Assembly (NCBI GenBank): GCA_030040755.1
Contig: JASHTC010000134.1
Coordinates: 1 to 7,346, forward strand
Source of the DNA: Thermoplasmata archaeon
Lineage (GTDB): Archaea > Thermoplasmatota > Thermoplasmata > Lutacidiplasmatales > UBA184
Direction of reading: 5' to 3'
DNA: 7,346 nt
The notes beneath the pieces were generated by a model. It saw only the letters and a program-made list of their open reading frames with translations, did not search any database and was not told where the DNA came from. Within the stretch, counting starts at the first letter, position 1. Each line of letters begins with the position of its first letter. Positions 5,484-7,346 of this stretch are shown here, one piece after another. Both the position numbers and the translations under genes were made by a program.

Positions 5484-7124
5484 ATGGCGGACATGGAACC
5501 CGCTTCTTTCACTGGTTCGGGCGAGCCCGAGAGCCCCCCGGACCGCCCCGCCCGGGGCGAGCGCCTAACCCCCGGCCGCGCGAGCGGCGGGGAGGTCGAA
5601 CCGCATCCTCCCGCGCCCGCTCCCGAGACCCCTCCGGCGTCCCCCGCCAAGGAGAGAGAGAAGGAACGGGCCGAGCCCAAGGAGAAGGAGTCGAAGGAGA
5701 GCCGGGAGCCGAAGGAAGCGGCCCCGGTCGCCCCCGAGCCCGCCGACACGGAGGCCCAGCCGATGCCGATCCCGATCGCGCGGCTCGTCCCGAAGCTGAA
5801 GAAGAGCGCCCGCCTCTTCGCGGAAGGGAAGAAGCACATCCCCAACGCGTCCAGCTCCTTGATCCGGGTGGCGTCGTACGACCCATGTCCGCCGTTCATC
5901 GCGGCGGGCAAGGGCTCCCGGATCTGGGACGAGGACGGCAACGAGTACCTCGACTTCAACCTCGCCTACGGGTGCCTCATCAACGGACACGCGCCGCGCG
6001 AGCAGGTCAAGGCGATCCAGGAGCGCGCCGAGCTCGGCCTCCATTTCGCCGCCCCGACCTCGCTCGAGATCGACGTGGCCGTCCTCTTCCAGAAGATGGT
6101 CCCGAGCGCCGAGCGGGTCGCCTTCTGCTCGAACGGCTCGGACGCCACGCAGAACGCGATCCGCATCGCCCGGGCGGTGACGGGCAAGGACGCGATCCTC
6201 AAGTTCGAGGGCCACTACCACGGCCAGCACGACTACGCGCTGATCAGCGCGGAGGCGCCGCCGATCGTCGCGGGGCTCGACGAGTACCCCCGCCCGCTGC
6301 CGAACTCAGCCGGGATCCCGCCCGGGGTCACCGACTACGTGATGGTCGCCCAGTACAACTCGCTCCTCTCGTTCGAGCGGATGGTCCGCCGCTACCGCGA
6401 CCGGCTCGCGGCCGTGATCCTCGAGCCGATCATGGCCAACTCCGGGATCATCCCGCCGCTACCGGATTACCTCAAGCGCCTGGTGGAGATCGCCCACCAG
6501 AACGAGCTGCTCGTCATCTTCGACGAGGTCTTCACCGGCTTCCGCGTGGCGCCGGGCGGCGCCCAGGCGCTCTACGGGGTCGAGCCGGACATCTCCTGCT
6601 GGGCCAAGGCGCTCGGCGGCGGGGTGACGATCTCGGCCGTCTCGGGGAAGAATGAGTACATGGAGCTGATCGCGCCCGGGCGGATCTCCTTCGGGGGGAC
6701 CTACTTCGCCAACAACCTCTCGCTCGCCGGCGCGCTCGCGAACCTCAAGATGCTCCACCGGGGCGGAGAGGAGCTGTACGCCCGCTTCGACCGGATGACC
6801 AGTCGGCTCCACAAGGGGATCGAGGAGGCGGCGCACGACGCGAAGGTCAACGTCCTCGTCCAGTCGGTCAACGGGATGCTCCAGTTCTTCTTCACCCGCC
6901 GCAAGAAGATCCAGAACTACCGGGAGAGTCTGCAGATCGACTGGAACCTGTACCTCCGCCACCACCAGCTCCTCCTGGACAAGGGGATCTACATCCACCC
7001 CGACAACTACGAGCGGCTCACGTTCTCGAGCGCCCACACCGACAAGGACATCGAGAAGTTCATCTCGGTCGTCCACGAGACCTTCTCGGAGCTGAAGACC
7101 CTCCCGCGCGATTACCTTCCGTAA
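5484..7124 (+). CDS. Class III PLP aminotransferase, GSA aminomutase-like (546 aa)
   Basis: This is a fold-type I, class III PLP-dependent aminotransferase resembling glutamate-1-semialdehyde 2,1-aminomutase (HemL). Numbering from ATG 5484: residues 1 to about 93 are low-complexity, rich in Pro, Glu, Lys and Ala (for example AKEREKERAEPKEKESKESR), with no domain recognised. The catalytic core starts near MPIPIARLVPKLKKSARLF. It shows IWDEDGNEYLDFNLAYG, the phosphate-binding SNGSDATQNAIRIARA (216-231), KFEGHYHGQHD, EPIMANSGIIPP, FDEVFTGFRVAPGGAQ (cofactor-ring Asp D347), the PLP lysine K375 in WAKALGGG, and GGTYFANNLSLAGA. Core length (about 450) matches the family. Against true HemL: the NSGTEA-type motif is SNGSDA, and no haem genes are nearby. 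NGSDAT-type sequences also occur in class III enzymes acting on amino sugars or other amines, so the substrate is open. GTG 5475 is an alternative in-frame start; ATG 5484 is preferred as the stronger codon with a leader near 19 bases. Confidence 0.92.
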   Translation: MADMEPASFTGSGEPESPPDRPARGERLTPGRASGGEVEPHPPAPAPETPPASPAKEREKERAEPKEKESKESREPKEAAPVAPEPADTEAQPMPIPIARLVPKLKKSARLFAEGKKHIPNASSSLIRVASYDPCPPFIAAGKGSRIWDEDGNEYLDFNLAYGCLINGHAPREQVKAIQERAELGLHFAAPTSLEIDVAVLFQKMVPSAERVAFCSNGSDATQNAIRIARAVTGKDAILKFEGHYHGQHDYALISAEAPPIVAGLDEYPRPLPNSAGIPPGVTDYVMVAQYNSLLSFERMVRRYRDRLAAVILEPIMANSGIIPPLPDYLKRLVEIAHQNELLVIFDEVFTGFRVAPGGAQALYGVEPDISCWAKALGGGVTISAVSGKNEYMELIAPGRISFGGTYFANNLSLAGALANLKMLHRGGEELYARFDRMTSRLHKGIEEAAHDAKVNVLVQSVNGMLQFFFTRRKKIQNYRESLQIDWNLYLRHHQLLLDKGIYIHPDNYERLTFSSAHTDKDIEKFISVVHETFSELKTLPRDYLP

Positions 7125-7146
7125 CCCCGCCCCGCGCCATCGCTGG

Positions 7147-7154
7147 ATTAATAG
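7147..7154 (+). promoter_or_regulatory. TATA-like element before the permease gene
   Basis: ATTAATAG is the only AT-rich patch in the gap after the aminotransferase. Expected start of transcription is near 7176-7180, leaving a leader of about 40 bases that includes the ribosome binding site. CGCT (7141-7144) and AGCG (7153-7156) flank it as a small inverted repeat. The element is moderate in quality; read-through from the aminotransferase is also possible. Confidence 0.4.
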
Positions 7155-7204
7155 CGGGGACGACCTCGCGGATAGGATGGCGGCCGGTGCGGCGCCGCCC
7201 ACCT

Positions 7205-7210
7205 GAGGGG
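7205..7210 (+). promoter_or_regulatory. Shine-Dalgarno for the permease gene
   Basis: GAGGGG, within a longer G-rich run, ends 8 bases before GTG 7219. It favours that GTG over the in-frame GTG at 7213, which would sit too close to the site. Confidence 0.5.
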
Positions 7211-7218
7211 GGGTGGGA

Positions 7219-7346
7219 GTGGGTCGAAACACCAGCGACCTCTTCGTCTTCGTCGGCAAACGCCTCCTCCAGCTCCTCCCCGTCCTCCTCGGGATCGTCC
7301 TCCTCACCTTCTTCATCCTCCACGTCGACACGAACGGCATCTGCTA
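7219..7346 (+). CDS. ABC transporter permease, DppB/OppB type, 5' fragment
   Basis: Only the first 42 codons lie in the window; the gene runs off the right edge. The sequence begins with a short polar segment (MGRNTSDLFVFVG), then a positively charged KRLL and one hydrophobic span (residues 17-36, LLQLLPVLLGIVLLTFFILH). The pattern [KR]RLLQLxPVLLGxxLLxFxxLHx is characteristic of the first membrane helix of DppB/OppB inner-membrane permeases of peptide and nickel importers. The usual PGDP-type residues after the helix are not seen (it reads HVDTNGIC instead), so the family call rests on the helix alone. If correct, a DppC partner, ATPases and a binding protein would be expected downstream. The adjacent catabolic-looking enzymes make import of peptides or amino compounds a sensible role. 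Confidence 0.72.
   Translation, partial: MGRNTSDLFVFVGKRLLQLLPVLLGIVLLTFFILHVDTNGIC

Noticed and set aside
92..7346. Mobile element or defence system
   Set aside because: No transposase, integrase, terminal inverted repeats, nuclease or toxin-antitoxin motifs; all recognised genes are metabolic or transport genes with uniform codon use.

Overview
The window is G+C-rich (roughly two thirds by eye) and reads as an archaeal chromosome segment. The basis is a sharp TATATATA box just upstream of a start codon, a T-run terminator, mostly weak or absent Shine-Dalgarno sequences, and proteins that look archaeal or bacterial-like. A G+C-rich soil or subsurface Thermoplasmatota lineage would fit, but that placement is inference; no rRNA or single-copy marker gene is present to test it. 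All six genes lie on the + strand. The long open frames on the - strand are shadows caused by high GC.

Layout: (1) bases 1-91, a short upstream region with a GATAAC direct repeat; (2) 92-1555, a glutamine synthetase family (GS type I) ligase; (3) 1626-3206, a YtcJ-type metal-dependent amidohydrolase; (4) 3278-3889, an orphan protein of about 203 residues; (5) 3932-5119, a saccharopine dehydrogenase-family NAD(P)-dependent oxidoreductase; (6) 5120-5483, a 364-base gap with hairpins, a terminator-like element, an AT-rich block with repeats and inverted repeats, and a strong TATA box; (7) 5484-7124, a class III (glutamate-1-semialdehyde aminomutase-like) PLP aminotransferase with a low-complexity N-terminal extension of about 90-100 residues; (8) 7125-7218, a short gap with a TATA-like element and a purine-rich ribosome binding site; (9) 7219 to the window end, the first 42 codons of a DppB/OppB-type peptide ABC transporter permease.

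Genes 92-5119 are closely spaced (gaps of 70, 71 and 42 bases) and are probably co-transcribed. The aminotransferase has its own promoter. Together they combine an amide-forming ligase, an amide or N-acyl hydrolase, an amino-acid dehydrogenase-like reductase, an aminotransferase and the start of a peptide or amine importer. This suggests uptake and catabolism of amino-nitrogen compounds. A gamma-glutamylation type of amine degradation, analogous in logic to the bacterial Puu pathway, is one possible reading, but nothing in the sequence proves a substrate. The main oddities are substitutions in the conserved glutamate/ATP-binding loop of the GS protein, the unrecognised 203-residue protein, the aminotransferase extension and the repeat-rich promoter region.
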